From Paraglaciecola sp. L3A3 (GTDB lineage Bacteria; Pseudomonadota; Gammaproteobacteria; Enterobacterales; Alteromonadaceae): DNA of 64,000 nucleotides. Both the position numbers and the translations under genes were made by a program. Numbering within the stretch: position 1 is the first letter of the stretch; every line of letters starts with the position of its first letter. Positions 53,791-62,566 of this stretch are shown piece after piece. The notes beneath the pieces were generated by a model. It saw only the letters and a program-made list of their open reading frames with translations. It ran no database searches and was not told where the DNA came from. The stretch is taken from positions 1,099,501-1,163,500 of the forward strand of contig NZ_CP047023.1 in the NCBI RefSeq assembly GCF_009796765.1, in the 5' to 3' direction.

Positions 53791-54229
53791 CTCATTAGCT
53801 ACACCTATCGCTGACAATAGCGAAGTGGTACTACATTTTGATTTAAAACTGGCTGATGGCTCTGCCGCTGAAAGTACCCGAGTCAATGACAAACCTGCTA
53901 AATTAGTTATAGGTGATGGTAATCTGACAGACAGTTTTGAAGCTTGTTTATTGGGTTTAAAAGTAGGTGATAAAAAATCTTTTACTTTGCAACCTGAAGA
54001 CGCTTTTGGTATGCCTAACCCAGATAATTTTCATCACCTAGAACGCAGTAAATTTAACGCTGAAGCACCGGCAGAAGTTGGCATGATCTTAGCTTTTTCG
54101 CAGCCAGACGGTTCTGAAATGCCTGGCATAGTACGTGAGGTGACGGGAGATTCAGTAACTGTCGATTTTAATCATCCTTTAGCTGGACAAGTTATCACCT
54201 TCAATGTTGAAATCTTGTCGGTCAATTAG
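53783..54229 (+). CDS. fkpB: FKBP-type peptidyl-prolyl isomerase (SlpA/FkpB)
   Basis: 148 residues from ATG 53783; the longer frame from 53753 lies inside lspA. It belongs to the SlyD-like FKBP group: VVLHFDLKLADGSAAEST, GDGNLTDSFEACLLGLKVGD and PEDAFGMPNPDNFHHLERSK, with the inserted flap domain (FNHPLAGQVITFNVEI). It acts as a folding helper in the cytosol. The position between lspA and ispH is the standard one. Confidence 0.93.
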   Translation: MTDSLATPIADNSEVVLHFDLKLADGSAAESTRVNDKPAKLVIGDGNLTDSFEACLLGLKVGDKKSFTLQPEDAFGMPNPDNFHHLERSKFNAEAPAEVGMILAFSQPDGSEMPGIVREVTGDSVTVDFNHPLAGQVITFNVEILSVN

Positions 54230-54248
54230 CTTTATTTGAGGAATACAC

Positions 54249-55193
54249 ATGCAAATTCATCTTGCTAATCCACGAGGGTTTTGTGCTGGAGTTGATCGCG
54301 CTATCACTATTGTTGAGCGTGCATTAGAGATTTTCCCCGCACCAATTTTTGTTCGTCATGAAGTGGTACATAACAAATTTGTGGTAGATGGCCTCAAAGA
54401 GCGTGGTGCTGTATTTGTTGATGAATTATCTGAAGTGCCAGACGACAGCATAGTCATTTTTTCCGCTCACGGTGTTTCTCAGCAAGTTAGACAAGAAGCT
54501 GACTCTCGTGGCTTAAAAGTATTTGATGCTACTTGTCCTCTTGTTACTAAAGTACATATGGAAGTGATGCGTGCTAGTAAAAAAGGCATCGAGTGTATTT
54601 TAATAGGACATAATGGTCACCCTGAAGTAGAAGGTACTATGGGGCAATACGATAATCCTGAAGGTGGCATTTATTTGGTTGAGTCTGTCGAGGATGTAGC
54701 TAAATTAACGGTTAAAGATGATTCTCAATTATATTATTGTAGCCAAACTACACTGTCAGTGGATGATACCGCAGATGTAATCGATGCTTTGCGAGAAAAA
54801 TTTTCTGCGATAGAAGGGCCTCGCAAAGATGATATTTGTTATGCCACACAAAATCGTCAAGATTCAGTACGAGAGTTATCCAGTGATTGTGACTTATTGT
54901 TAGTGGTTGGCGCGCAGAATAGCTCTAACTCCAACCGATTACGTGAATTGGCCGATAAATTAGGCTGCAAAGCTTATTTAATTGCCGATGCTAATTGTAT
55001 TCAACAAGAGTGGTTAACTGACGCTAAAAACATAGGCGTGACGGCTGGGGCATCTGCACCAGAAGTTTTAGTGCAAGGTGTGGTTGATCGTTTGAAACAA
55101 ATCGGTGCATCTGTCGCTATCGAAAGACCTGGTCGAGAAGAAAATATTGAATTTGCAGTGCCTAAAGAACTACGCATAAAAGAAGTTTTTTAG
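54249..55193 (+). CDS. ispH: 4-hydroxy-3-methylbut-2-enyl diphosphate reductase
   Basis: 314 residues. It performs the last step of the MEP isoprenoid pathway. The three Cys for the [4Fe-4S] cluster lie in [21 protein letters not shown] and [12 protein letters not shown]. The substrate His residues lie in [11 protein letters not shown] and FSAHGVSQQ, and [14 protein letters not shown] holds the catalytic Glu. AGGAATACAC precedes the ATG. Last gene of the operon. Confidence 0.97.
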   Translation: MQIHLANPRGFCAGVDRAITIVERALEIFPAPIFVRHEVVHNKFVVDGLKERGAVFVDELSEVPDDSIVIFSAHGVSQQVRQEADSRGLKVFDATCPLVTKVHMEVMRASKKGIECILIGHNGHPEVEGTMGQYDNPEGGIYLVESVEDVAKLTVKDDSQLYYCSQTTLSVDDTADVIDALREKFSAIEGPRKDDICYATQNRQDSVRELSSDCDLLLVVGAQNSSNSNRLRELADKLGCKAYLIADANCIQQEWLTDAKNIGVTAGASAPEVLVQGVVDRLKQIGASVAIERPGREENIEFAVPKELRIKEVF

Positions 55194-55282
55194 GCAAAGC
55201 GGTAGATAGAGAATAGTAGCTAGTTGAGAGAAAAAGATCAAAGCAGTGGCGAAAGCAGCAGATAGGTGATAGTAAATAGATG

Positions 55283-55323
55283 CTAGTAAAAGATAAAAAC
55301 TACTCACTTCGTCACTCCGGTGT
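55283..55323 (+). repeat. 41-bp direct repeat, left copy
   Basis: CTAGTAAAAGATAAAAACTA (first 20 bases) continues to TCCGGTGT. The same 41 bases, with one change (GTCACTCC/GTCATTCC), are at 56727-56767 on the other side of the transposase gene. Confidence 0.9.
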
Positions 55324-55340
55324 GCTTTTACGCCAAGAGT

Positions 55341-55402
55341 GATTTAACTTAGACACTCAGGATTTAACTTAGACACTCAGGATTTCATTAAGACAGCCAT
55401 CA
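55341..55402 (+). repeat. 20-bp tandem repeat with inverted-repeat end
   Basis: GATTTAACTTAGACACTCAG occurs twice in a row (55341-55360, 55361-55380), then a third degenerate unit GATTTCATTAAGACAGCCAT (55381-55400). ATTTCATTAAGACAGCCATC onward (55382-55402) matches the reverse complement of 56652-56672 at 17 of 21 positions, forming imperfect inverted repeats around the transposase gene. Confidence 0.75.
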
Positions 55403-55602
55403 TATATTTCCAGTAAACAAATAAATCAACGATTACAAAATCATACAAATATTTAAATTTATGAGTTTATGAGTGAAAATTTGTGATGAATTTACAGTGA
55501 GCAGTAACTTTTATCTCTAAACAGCTGATTTAAATAAATTACAGGCAACAAGTATTACCAATCGGTATTGGTCGTTTTTTATAAAGTCTGATGATTAAGT
55601 TG

Positions 55603-56583
55603 CTAGACTTGTTGTAATAAATTTTTGGCCTTTGCCATGCCCCGTATTCGTTGATGATGTGTATGCTGTTTAAATTGTTGCATCATATGCTCACCGCCCA
55701 CCGCAGTATGAAAGTGTTTTTCGAACTCTGTGGTTAGGGTCAACCATTGGTCAGAATTAAGGCCTAGACGCTGAAGAATAGCGCTGTGATGGTGTTCGAT
55801 ATGCCCTGCTTTATCATCTCGAATACATCGACCTGTACAATCTACTAATTCACAGTAATCTATTATGTTGAAGGGAATGCCTTTAGGCATATCTTGTCTA
55901 TGATTGCCCACAAAACCCATCAGTTTCTTTGGTTGTTCACCTTTGATGTAATACTGAATACGTTGCTGAATACTAGTGTGTTTTGAGGTTTCTGGCGTGG
56001 TTTCAATCTTGGCTCGAATTGGATTTAAATCCACATAGGCCATGCAGGCTAAAAGGGCTGACTCATCTAACAATGCTTGAGATTTGAACCGCCCTTCCCA
56101 GAATCGACCTGTACAGTCATCTTCTTTATTCGCCTCACGGGCTATGTATTCATTCAGGTTTCTCATAAACCAACTGATATCGTACAAACGTTGACGATAG
56201 ATATTAACTGTCTCATGTAAGGTAAATAGCTCACTTTGACTGAGTGCCTCGTCACGCATAAATCGTTGGCTAAGCAAGGTACCCTTATGTAATTGATGCC
56301 AACGATAAAGTACTTCTTTCAATGACCAGTTATCTGCCTCTTCTTTATCAACACACAAAACAATATGCGTATGATTGCTCATCACCGCATAAGCACAAAT
56401 ATCAATGGCAAAGACTGAAGCTAAATAGAGTAATCGTTGCTCTACCCAGCCTCGCCTGTGTTCATAACTTTGGCCAGTAAATTTATCTTCACCACACAAA
56501 TATGAATGACGAACACAACGGGAAACACAATGGTAATAAGGCGTATCTACAAGAGAAATTTGAGATTTACGTGACTGAGGCAT
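55603..56583 (-). CDS. Y1/IS200-like (REP-associated type) transposase
   Basis: 326 residues. It is an HUH-type tyrosine transposase: AVMSNHTHIVLCVD carries the metal-binding His pair (HTH form of HUH). FMRNLNEYIAREANKED carries the likely nucleophilic Tyr, with GRFWEGRFKSQALLD following, a block typical of RAYT/TnpA-REP proteins. The start VDTPYYHCVSRCVRHSYLCG is also typical. The gene looks intact. It sits between inverted and tandem repeats and 41-bp direct repeats. Such proteins are linked to single-strand DNA movement or to REP palindromes. Confidence 0.88.
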   Translation of the reverse strand: MPQSRKSQISLVDTPYYHCVSRCVRHSYLCGEDKFTGQSYEHRRGWVEQRLLYLASVFAIDICAYAVMSNHTHIVLCVDKEEADNWSLKEVLYRWHQLHKGTLLSQRFMRDEALSQSELFTLHETVNIYRQRLYDISWFMRNLNEYIAREANKEDDCTGRFWEGRFKSQALLDESALLACMAYVDLNPIRAKIETTPETSKHTSIQQRIQYYIKGEQPKKLMGFVGNHRQDMPKGIPFNIIDYCELVDCTGRCIRDDKAGHIEHHHSAILQRLGLNSDQWLTLTTEFEKHFHTAVGGEHMMQQFKQHTHHQRIRGMAKAKNLLQQV

Positions 56584-56651
56584 AACTCACCATCCTTGGT
56601 TATTTGAATACCTTAAAGCTTAGAACAAAAACGACTTTTTGCGAATTTTTG

Positions 56652-56725
56652 TGATGGGTGTCCTAATAAAATTATGGGTGTCTTAATAAAGTTCCTAATA
56701 AAATTATGGGTGTCTTAATAAAGTT
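56652..56725 (+). repeat. Inverted-repeat end and perfect 32-bp tandem duplication
   Basis: 56652-56672 is the right arm of the imperfect inverted repeat with 55382-55402. A 32-bp unit starting CCTAATAAAATTATGGGTGT occurs twice without a gap or difference (56662-56693 and 56694-56725), and the 41-bp direct repeat follows directly. Confidence 0.85.
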
Positions 56726-56726
56726 C

Positions 56727-56767
56727 TAGTAAAAGATAAAAACTACTCACTTCGTCATTCCGGTGTT
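56727..56767 (+). repeat. 41-bp direct repeat, right copy
   Basis: Partner of 55283-55323, with one base different. Its last bases form the left arm of the hairpin at 56755-56794. Confidence 0.9.
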
Positions 56768-56794
56768 TTCTGCTCACAACATGCTGGAATGACT
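56755..56794. repeat. REP-like hairpin
   Basis: GTCATTCC (56755-56762) pairs with GGAATGAC (56787-56794). At the left copy the changed base (CACTC) is matched by GAGTG downstream (55312-55342), so both copies keep a hairpin although their bases differ. REP-type palindromes are known partners of RAYT transposases. Confidence 0.55.
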
Positions 56795-56971
56795 TTGCGG
56801 TTTTTGGTCCGATTGCGGAATTATTATTCATTGTTGAGTTACTGATTTTTTCTCTGTGTAGCGAAGCTTTTTTTAACTCTGTGGTGAATAATTAGACCAT
56901 TACACTTTGCTGTTAGCTTTTTCTTGTTGCTCGGATCTCGTGGCTCGAGTCTCATGATACTTGTCTCTTCT

Positions 56972-57382
56972 TTATTTAAAACAAGCTAGGGGTTGTTTTT
57001 GCATTGATTGATTAATACTCATGGATTTGCATGTTTTGTCATTAAGTTGGTTGCCCTTTGCTTTGGCTGTTAATGTATATGTGGTGGCTGATTCATCGCT
57101 GACTGCAAAGGTATAATAATCGTTTTTGGGTAAAATCAGTTTACTGGTTGAGGCATAACTAGGATTTTTTGTTCTGTAGACTTCTTGCTGCAGTTTTAAT
57201 CTTAGCAGTTGAGTGACAGCATCACCCCTTCGAGAATGTAATATTTGATTTTGAAACGAAGGCAGCACAAGTACTGCTAATAAACTGACTATAACAATGA
57301 CAAATAGTAGTTCTACTAATGTCATTCCCAATTTTTTGTTTAGTAATTTCACTTTAACTAATAAGTTAACTTGGCTGTTCAT
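56972..57382 (-). CDS. Type IV pilin-like protein (PilE type)
   Basis: 136 residues from ATG 57382 (AGGAA 6-7 nt upstream; a GTG two codons earlier is less likely). The class III signal is LNKKLG/MTLVELLFVIVIVS, with the conserved Glu at +5 and a hydrophobic helix; Met replaces the usual Phe at +1. The sequence DAVTQLLRLKLQQEVYRTKN and the end pair of Cys (CKS...CFK) match short PilE-like minor pilins. It is divergent from the fimT-type gene and would be processed by PilD, not in this window. Confidence 0.85.
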   Translation of the reverse strand: MNSQVNLLVKVKLLNKKLGMTLVELLFVIVIVSLLAVLVLPSFQNQILHSRRGDAVTQLLRLKLQQEVYRTKNPSYASTSKLILPKNDYYTFAVSDESATTYTLTAKAKGNQLNDKTCKSMSINQSMQKQPLACFK

Positions 57383-57483
57383 ACACACTTCCTTTGTGCT
57401 TTTTACAAAAATTACACTATATTTTATTTAAGGGATTTAATTATAGGCGTGATTTGATAATACGCTAAGAAAGGACGCTAATT

Positions 57484-58002
57484 ATGCTCAAGTTCCATGG
57501 TCTCACTCTTTTAGAATTGTTAATCAGCATTTCTATCATCATCTTGCTAATTACTTTAGGCTCTCCTGCGTTTGATTCTATTCAACGCAATATCCAATTA
57601 AAAAGCGTGGCCGAAAACGTTTATTTTGCCTTACAAAAAGCCCGCTCTGCTGCTATTGCACAGCAAGCAGACATTACATCAACCTTTCAAGATGGCAGCA
57701 ATTGGTGCATTGGCAACAGTGATATTGGCAAATGTGATTGTAAAGTATTGGCTAATTGCACAGTGAACGGTGTCGAGCAAACACTGAGTTCCGTTGACTA
57801 CTCTTTAATTTCTATCAATGAGATTAAGTTTGGAAAAGATAGCATTGCTGTATTTGATGGTGTGCGAGGTTTATCTATTGGGCATGCGGGGTCGGTTATT
57901 TTCTCTGACGGTAAACGTCGTCTTAAATTGATTTTGAGCAATATGGGACGAGTTCGAATTTGTGGACTTAGCGAAGATGTTGGGGGCTATAAAAAATGTT
58001 AA
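57484..58002 (+). CDS. FimT/GspH-type minor pilin
   Basis: 172 residues. A prepilin signal MLKFHG/LTLLELLISISIII has Glu at +5. The following FDSIQRNIQLKSVAENVYFA and LQKARSAAIAQQAD are the FimT/GspH helix, and GSVIFSDGKRRLKLILSNMG, RVRICG the C-terminal strand pair. AAGGA lies 10 nt before the ATG. First of four minor pilin genes in a tight unit; the stop overlaps the next start. Confidence 0.85.
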   Translation: MLKFHGLTLLELLISISIIILLITLGSPAFDSIQRNIQLKSVAENVYFALQKARSAAIAQQADITSTFQDGSNWCIGNSDIGKCDCKVLANCTVNGVEQTLSSVDYSLISINEIKFGKDSIAVFDGVRGLSIGHAGSVIFSDGKRRLKLILSNMGRVRICGLSEDVGGYKKC

Positions 58003-58622
58003 GTAATAGGTGGATTACCGGAGCCAGTTTAATTGAATTAATGATTTCAATGGCTTTAGGATTTGCTTCATTAACCGCCATGTCTTCGTTGGTAGGCCAT
58101 GGTGTAGGATTAAATAATAGTTTAATGGCCAAGTCACGTTTAGAAGAAGAAGTGAATGCAGTAATGGCGGTGATCAGCCAAGACATTAAACGCCTTGGGT
58201 ACTTAGGTTTAACTGAAGATTTAGTGGTTGATCCAACAATATTTATTAACCCATTCGCCAATAGTTTAGTTATTTCTGAGTTTCCTAAAGAGGACAAAAA
58301 TAGTTGTATTACCTTTGCTTATGACAGAGATCAAAATGGTTTGTTAGATAATAAAGTGATCAACGAACAATTTGGATTTCGCTTAAAAGATAAGGCCATT
58401 GAGATACGAGTGGATGGTTATCAATGCACTGAGAGTTATTGGCAAGACTTGACTGATAGCAAGGTGGTAAAGATCACAAAATTAGAATTTACTAGCGAAA
58501 AACTGCAGCAAGAGGAAGTTGCACAATTACGTATTCAAGTGGTACTGCAGGCACAATTAGTTAAGTACCCTGAATATTCTAAACACCTTAGTAGTCAGTT
58601 TGTGATTAAAAATTATGACTAG
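57996..58622 (+). CDS. PilW/GspJ-type minor pilin
   Basis: 208 residues. The prepilin signal is SNRWITG/ASLIELMISMALG, with Glu at +5. EEVNAVMAVISQDIKRLGYL is the conserved helix of PilW-type proteins. Shorter than the second PilW of this locus (61116-61976). It overlaps fimT by 7 nt and the next gene by 8 nt. Confidence 0.8.
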   Translation: MLSNRWITGASLIELMISMALGFASLTAMSSLVGHGVGLNNSLMAKSRLEEEVNAVMAVISQDIKRLGYLGLTEDLVVDPTIFINPFANSLVISEFPKEDKNSCITFAYDRDQNGLLDNKVINEQFGFRLKDKAIEIRVDGYQCTESYWQDLTDSKVVKITKLEFTSEKLQQEEVAQLRIQVVLQAQLVKYPEYSKHLSSQFVIKNYD

Positions 58623-59754
58623 TTATTCTGACCAAAATCATTCATTACGTTATTTAACACAGCGAGGTGCAGTAGTGTTAATGACAGCAACTTTACTATT
58701 GTTGATTGCCACTTTGACAACCTTGTACACAGGGCGTAGCCAATCTTTTGAACATCAAATAATAGTGAATAATCAAAATCATAAAGTGGCAGTGATTGCT
58801 GCCGAGGCAGGATTGCAAAAACAACTGGCAATATTGAATGTCAATACTGGGATCGCGCCCAACAACATCAATGAGACCCTACTCGATGATAGTCGTTATT
58901 CAATAAGCAGTACTAGTAAGATTGTCGATACAATTTATGGTAAAAGGCGACTTATCACTATCAACTCAACTGGCACATCGGCTGATGGTCTCGCTCAGGC
59001 AAACGTCACTGAAACTGTGATGGTTTATCCTATATTACAAAACCTACCTATTGCTCCTTTGATAGTCCAAGAGGGGTTGGGTTCATTAGGGCAGTTTGAA
59101 TTAGTCACCAATAGCGATGGAAAAGGATCAAATTTGCCTTTATCTATATGGTCAGACTCAGCGGTATCATTACCAAGTGCTTCTAGCTCAAGCTGTAAAT
59201 TAATAGATTATAACAATGGAGAATGCGCCACTAAGTTTATATCTAACTCAGTCACTAAAGGCGCTGATGTGATAGAAAACAGTAGCAGTTTTCCCGCTAA
59301 TCTATTCGGTTATTTGTTCAATCTGCCAATAGACGCAATAGCAGAATTTAAAACACAGGCTAATACCGTCTATGCCAATTGTGATGAGTTAACCAGCCAA
59401 AGTCTAGGGTTGATCTGGGTAGTAGGTGATTGCCATGTAGGTTTAGGCGGGCAAATAGGTTCAGTATTAACCCCACTTATATTAATTGTCGAAGATGGAA
59501 ATGTGGTATTTGACAAACATGTCAGCATGTTTGGCATCTTATTGTCTTTCAAATCCCCTAACGCTGCCGTTAATTATTCTATCAATATGGGTATTGACTC
59601 AGTAATAAGAGGTTCTGTGTTAGCTAATCATCAACTGGGAGATATAAATAGCATGGTGAGAGTGGTGTATGAAAAAAGCCTATTAGTTAAATTAACCGAA
59701 CAAAGTGAATTACAAGGCCTGGCTAGGATGCCTGGCAGTTGGCGGGACTTTTAA
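58615..59754 (+). CDS. PilX/GspK-like pilus assembly protein
   Basis: 379 residues. The N-terminus RGAVVLMTATLLLLIATLTT is a membrane helix of PilX type, followed by HKVAVIAAEAGLQKQLAILN with the Glu found in PilX_N. There is no strict G/F-T-L-x-E signal. The long C-terminal part (VNPLI... style beta segments such as LILIVEDGNVVFDKHVSMFG) is not assigned. Cys pairs at ~205-215 and ~257-273 may form disulfides. Overlaps its neighbours as in a single operon. Confidence 0.7.
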   Translation: MTSYSDQNHSLRYLTQRGAVVLMTATLLLLIATLTTLYTGRSQSFEHQIIVNNQNHKVAVIAAEAGLQKQLAILNVNTGIAPNNINETLLDDSRYSISSTSKIVDTIYGKRRLITINSTGTSADGLAQANVTETVMVYPILQNLPIAPLIVQEGLGSLGQFELVTNSDGKGSNLPLSIWSDSAVSLPSASSSSCKLIDYNNGECATKFISNSVTKGADVIENSSSFPANLFGYLFNLPIDAIAEFKTQANTVYANCDELTSQSLGLIWVVGDCHVGLGGQIGSVLTPLILIVEDGNVVFDKHVSMFGILLSFKSPNAAVNYSINMGIDSVIRGSVLANHQLGDINSMVRVVYEKSLLVKLTEQSELQGLARMPGSWRDF

Positions 59755-59757
59755 GTC

Positions 59758-60333
59758 ATGCAGGCAAATAACCAAGGCTTTTCTTTAGTTGAAGTGCTGG
59801 TGGCTTCATTAATTATTATGTTAGGAGTGACAGGTTATGTCACTTTGCAAACCGAATATGTGGTTGCCGATAGAAACCTTAACTTACGCAATATTGCTAC
59901 TCAACTGGCCGATGATAAAATACAAGACCTTGTCTATTTTCAGCAATTACTCCCCGTTGCTGGCAAGCGGGTTTATAACAATATCAAAAGTAATTTAGGT
60001 GGCAATATTCCCGCTGGAGTCACTAGTGTTCAATTATCTCTAGAGAAAGCTGATGTACATTCTTTTGAATTATATTGGACTGTAGCAGACTTATATTATA
60101 TCGATAGTGATTTTGATGGGGTGGCTGATATTTGGGTGAAAGTCGGTGATAGCTTAATGCCTTCTGTGTTGCCTCTGTATGCGGATATAAAAATGGTATC
60201 GGTCAATATACTTTGGACCGATATTGAAGGTCAGCCACAAAAACTTGCGTTATCTACTAATATTGCTCCTATACAACAAAGTAATAGTTTTCAGGTCATG
60301 CACAGAGAGAGTAGTGTAAATTCCCTTCCTTAA
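59758..60333 (+). CDS. PilV/GspI-type minor pilin
   Basis: 191 residues. The prepilin signal is MQANNQG/FSLVEVLVASLII, with Glu at +5. LRNIATQLADDKIQDLVYFQ is the helix. Residues ~110-125 contain YIDSDFDGVADIWVKVGD, a calcium-motif-like loop. Last gene of the first minor-pilin set; 153 nt separate it from the second set. Confidence 0.8.
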   Translation: MQANNQGFSLVEVLVASLIIMLGVTGYVTLQTEYVVADRNLNLRNIATQLADDKIQDLVYFQQLLPVAGKRVYNNIKSNLGGNIPAGVTSVQLSLEKADVHSFELYWTVADLYYIDSDFDGVADIWVKVGDSLMPSVLPLYADIKMVSVNILWTDIEGQPQKLALSTNIAPIQQSNSFQVMHRESSVNSLP

Positions 60334-60486
60334 ATTTGAATTTTTAATTATTCATAATTTATACCTATAGCCTAGGCTCGATAACTAATTTTTGACTTTT
60401 TTCGCTAGTATACAAATATGCGAAATTAGATCTGTTCTATTTTGTTCATCGCTACCAACTAAAAAACTAATGAGTGAGTTGTACAC

Positions 60487-61119
60487 GTGAAAAGTCAGGC
60501 CTTTAATAAAATGATAAATAAACAAATGGGAGTTGGCATGATTGAAGTGCTAGTGACTTTGTTCATTTTATCGGTAGGGCTGTTAGGTGTAGCTTATTTA
60601 CAGTTTGTTGGCTCATTTACTAACTCTGAAGCGTTAAGTCGTTCTCAATCAGTTTTAGTGGCTCAGCAATTGACCGAGAGGTTACGGGCTAACGCTGCCT
60701 TTACCCCTATAGGTGATGGTTTAGTGGTCCACAATGATTATTTTGATCCTAGTTTATACAATTTCAGCGGGATGACTTGTACTGGTGGGGGATTGCCGCA
60801 TACCTGTTATTGTTTAAGTTTGCCGGCTACTATCCCCAATTGTAATGATAATGTGTGTACTGCGGCTGAAATAGCTGAGTTTGATGCCTACGAAACGTCT
60901 TGTTCGGCAGTGGCTGCTAATCCCGAAATTAAAATATCGTTAACTTGTAATGATAATGATTTGGCCGACGTACATGCTTGCAGTGTAGGTTCAAAACATG
61001 TGGTGACTTTAACTTGGCCAGTACAGAAATGGCAAAATATTGATAGAACTCTTAACCCAGTCTGTAATGTCGGGTTGGCAACGCCCCATGATTGTATCTC
61101 TGTCGACTTAACGCTATGA
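60487..61119 (+). CDS. pilV: Type IV pilus modification protein PilV
   Basis: 210 residues from GTG 60487. The signal is NKQMG/VGMIEVLVTLFILSV with Glu at +5, followed by GLLGVAYLQFVGSFTNSEAL, the family-defining stretch. SVLVAQQLTERLRANAAF is typical. The C-terminal part has many Cys (CTGGGLPHTCYCLSL and others), probably in disulfides. TTGACT at 60392 could begin a promoter for this second set, but no good -10 is seen. Overlaps pilW by ATGA. Confidence 0.88.
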   Translation: MKSQAFNKMINKQMGVGMIEVLVTLFILSVGLLGVAYLQFVGSFTNSEALSRSQSVLVAQQLTERLRANAAFTPIGDGLVVHNDYFDPSLYNFSGMTCTGGGLPHTCYCLSLPATIPNCNDNVCTAAEIAEFDAYETSCSAVAANPEIKISLTCNDNDLADVHACSVGSKHVVTLTWPVQKWQNIDRTLNPVCNVGLATPHDCISVDLTL

Positions 61120-61976
61120 AAAAGTCACAAACAGGATTTACCCTGATTGAATTAATGATCTCCCTGACTCTAGGTTTGCTCATATCAGCGTCTGTTATTC
61201 AAATAATGATCAGCAATAATGCAACCGAGGGATTAAATAGAGCACTCGCTTCGGCGCAAGAAAATGGCCGCTTTATCATTTCACGCTTACGGTCTGAATT
61301 ATTGATGGTAGGGCGTTACGACATGTTATCTCCAGATTTAAATGATGATGTCGATCTAGTGGTTGAAGCCGCTTTTGTCGACAATACCCCCGTTGCTTTG
61401 CCTGGAGATTTTAGCAATGATTTAGCCAAAGGTTCGCTTGAAGGGGCAACTGGCACTAGCGATACTTTAGTGGTGGCCTTTCAAGGTAGTGAAGATTGTA
61501 GAGGCAATACTTTTGGTTATGACGCTGATGAAGAGTTTGTCGTGGTCAATGAATACTTCATCGATGGCACGTCTCTAAAATGTAAAGGTTTTGATGGTCG
61601 GGTGTTACGAGGACAAAAAATCGCGGTAGGCAATGATGCTAATAAAGCCTACACCCTGCTTGATGATGTATACAGTTTTCAAGTGTTATATGGGATCACA
61701 GAACCCACTGCTACAACTGATAATACGGCTCGTCCTGTGCAATATGTTGCGGCAGATCAAATTAGTGCTGCAAAAACCGCCGGCTCCCAAGTGGTTGCCA
61801 TTCGTATTGCTTTATTAATTAAAGCTGACTCAAATATGATGTTAGGGACTTCATCATCTTTTAAATTGCTAGATGCAGAAGCTATCACCCCGACAGATAA
61901 GCATTTATATAAACAATTTGAAACCACAATCACATTACGTAATAGCAAGAATACCGTACGAAGTAGAAATATATGA
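61116..61976 (+). CDS. pilW: Type IV pilus assembly protein PilW
   Basis: 286 residues from ATG 61116, which overlaps the pilV stop; the longer frame from 61092 is unlikely. The signal is MKKSQTG/FTLIELMISLTLG with Glu at +5. SAQENGRFIISRLRSELLMV is the PilW helix, and the rest is the usual beta-rich minor pilin body with two Cys (ED-C-RG, LK-C-KG). It helps start pilus assembly together with PilV, PilX and PilY1. Confidence 0.9.
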   Translation: MKKSQTGFTLIELMISLTLGLLISASVIQIMISNNATEGLNRALASAQENGRFIISRLRSELLMVGRYDMLSPDLNDDVDLVVEAAFVDNTPVALPGDFSNDLAKGSLEGATGTSDTLVVAFQGSEDCRGNTFGYDADEEFVVVNEYFIDGTSLKCKGFDGRVLRGQKIAVGNDANKAYTLLDDVYSFQVLYGITEPTATTDNTARPVQYVAADQISAAKTAGSQVVAIRIALLIKADSNMMLGTSSSFKLLDAEAITPTDKHLYKQFETTITLRNSKNTVRSRNI

Positions 61977-62554
61977 TGAATAACAGTAAGCAAAAAAATT
62001 CAGGTATGGTCATGGTTTTCGCATTATTGATTTTGATGAGTTTAACCATTCTAGGAGTCTCTTCAGTGTCTAGTAGTTTGATGCAAAATAAAATGGCGGT
62101 CTCAATGGAGAAGCGTTCTTTGGCGTTTGATGCCGCAGAGTCAGCAATTGGTGCTGTGATGTTTGAGTCAGAGGATAAAACTTTATTAAGTAATGATAAC
62201 TTGAACGATCCCTTGTCAGATGCCAGAGCCGGTAACCAAATTGATTTGACTGTGCAGGAGCTAAGTTGTTTTGAAGATGCCAACTGGACTAACAGAAGCC
62301 TGACTAAAAATGGCTTAACAAAAAATAGCCAACATTTGGCTGCAGGCAATTATATTGATAGCCCCAATGTGAAAAGTTGGTCACGTACAGCCTTTGTCCG
62401 AGAGCAAGCTTGTGTAGGTTCAAGTAACGTTATAGGTGGTAGTAATATCAGTTGTCACGTATTTATTGTCAAAGGTTGTGGCCAAGTTGAAGACAGTAAA
62501 TATGTGGTTGCTAATAGTCAGAACGCATCTGTTTTTGCGCCAGCAAGTCAATAA
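61973..62554 (+). CDS. pilX: Type IV pilus assembly protein PilX
   Basis: 193 residues. KNSGMVMVFALLILMSLTIL is the N-terminal helix of PilX, and KRSLAFDAAESAIGAVMFES is the PilX_N motif with the conserved Glu. Two pairs of Cys lie in the C-terminal half. It overlaps pilW by ATGA and ends 12 nt before pilY1. Confidence 0.88.
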   Translation: MMNNSKQKNSGMVMVFALLILMSLTILGVSSVSSSLMQNKMAVSMEKRSLAFDAAESAIGAVMFESEDKTLLSNDNLNDPLSDARAGNQIDLTVQELSCFEDANWTNRSLTKNGLTKNSQHLAAGNYIDSPNVKSWSRTAFVREQACVGSSNVIGGSNISCHVFIVKGCGQVEDSKYVVANSQNASVFAPASQ

Positions 62555-62566
62555 TCGGAGAATAAT

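Larger units (their letters stand above)
55194..55602. other. Gene-free repeat-bearing flank of the transposase island (left)
   Basis: 409 bp without a gene. The first 90 bases repeat short GATAG/CTAG words without clear structure. A 41-bp direct repeat (55283-55323), a small hairpin TCACTC/GAGTGA (55312-55342) and the tandem 20-mers (55341-55380) lie here. The remaining 200 bases are AT-rich and contain ACCAATCGGTATTGGT (55557-55572), a hairpin that could end the transposase transcript. Confidence 0.6.
56584..56971. other. Gene-free repeat-bearing flank of the transposase island (right)
   Basis: 388 bp without a gene. The first half holds 32-bp tandem repeats, the second copy of the 41-bp repeat and a REP-like hairpin. 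The remainder (about 56800-56971) shows nothing definite. Confidence 0.6.

Noticed and set aside
55341..55400. Possible short CRISPR array
   Set aside because: The 20-bp units are directly adjacent without spacers, and no cas genes are near.
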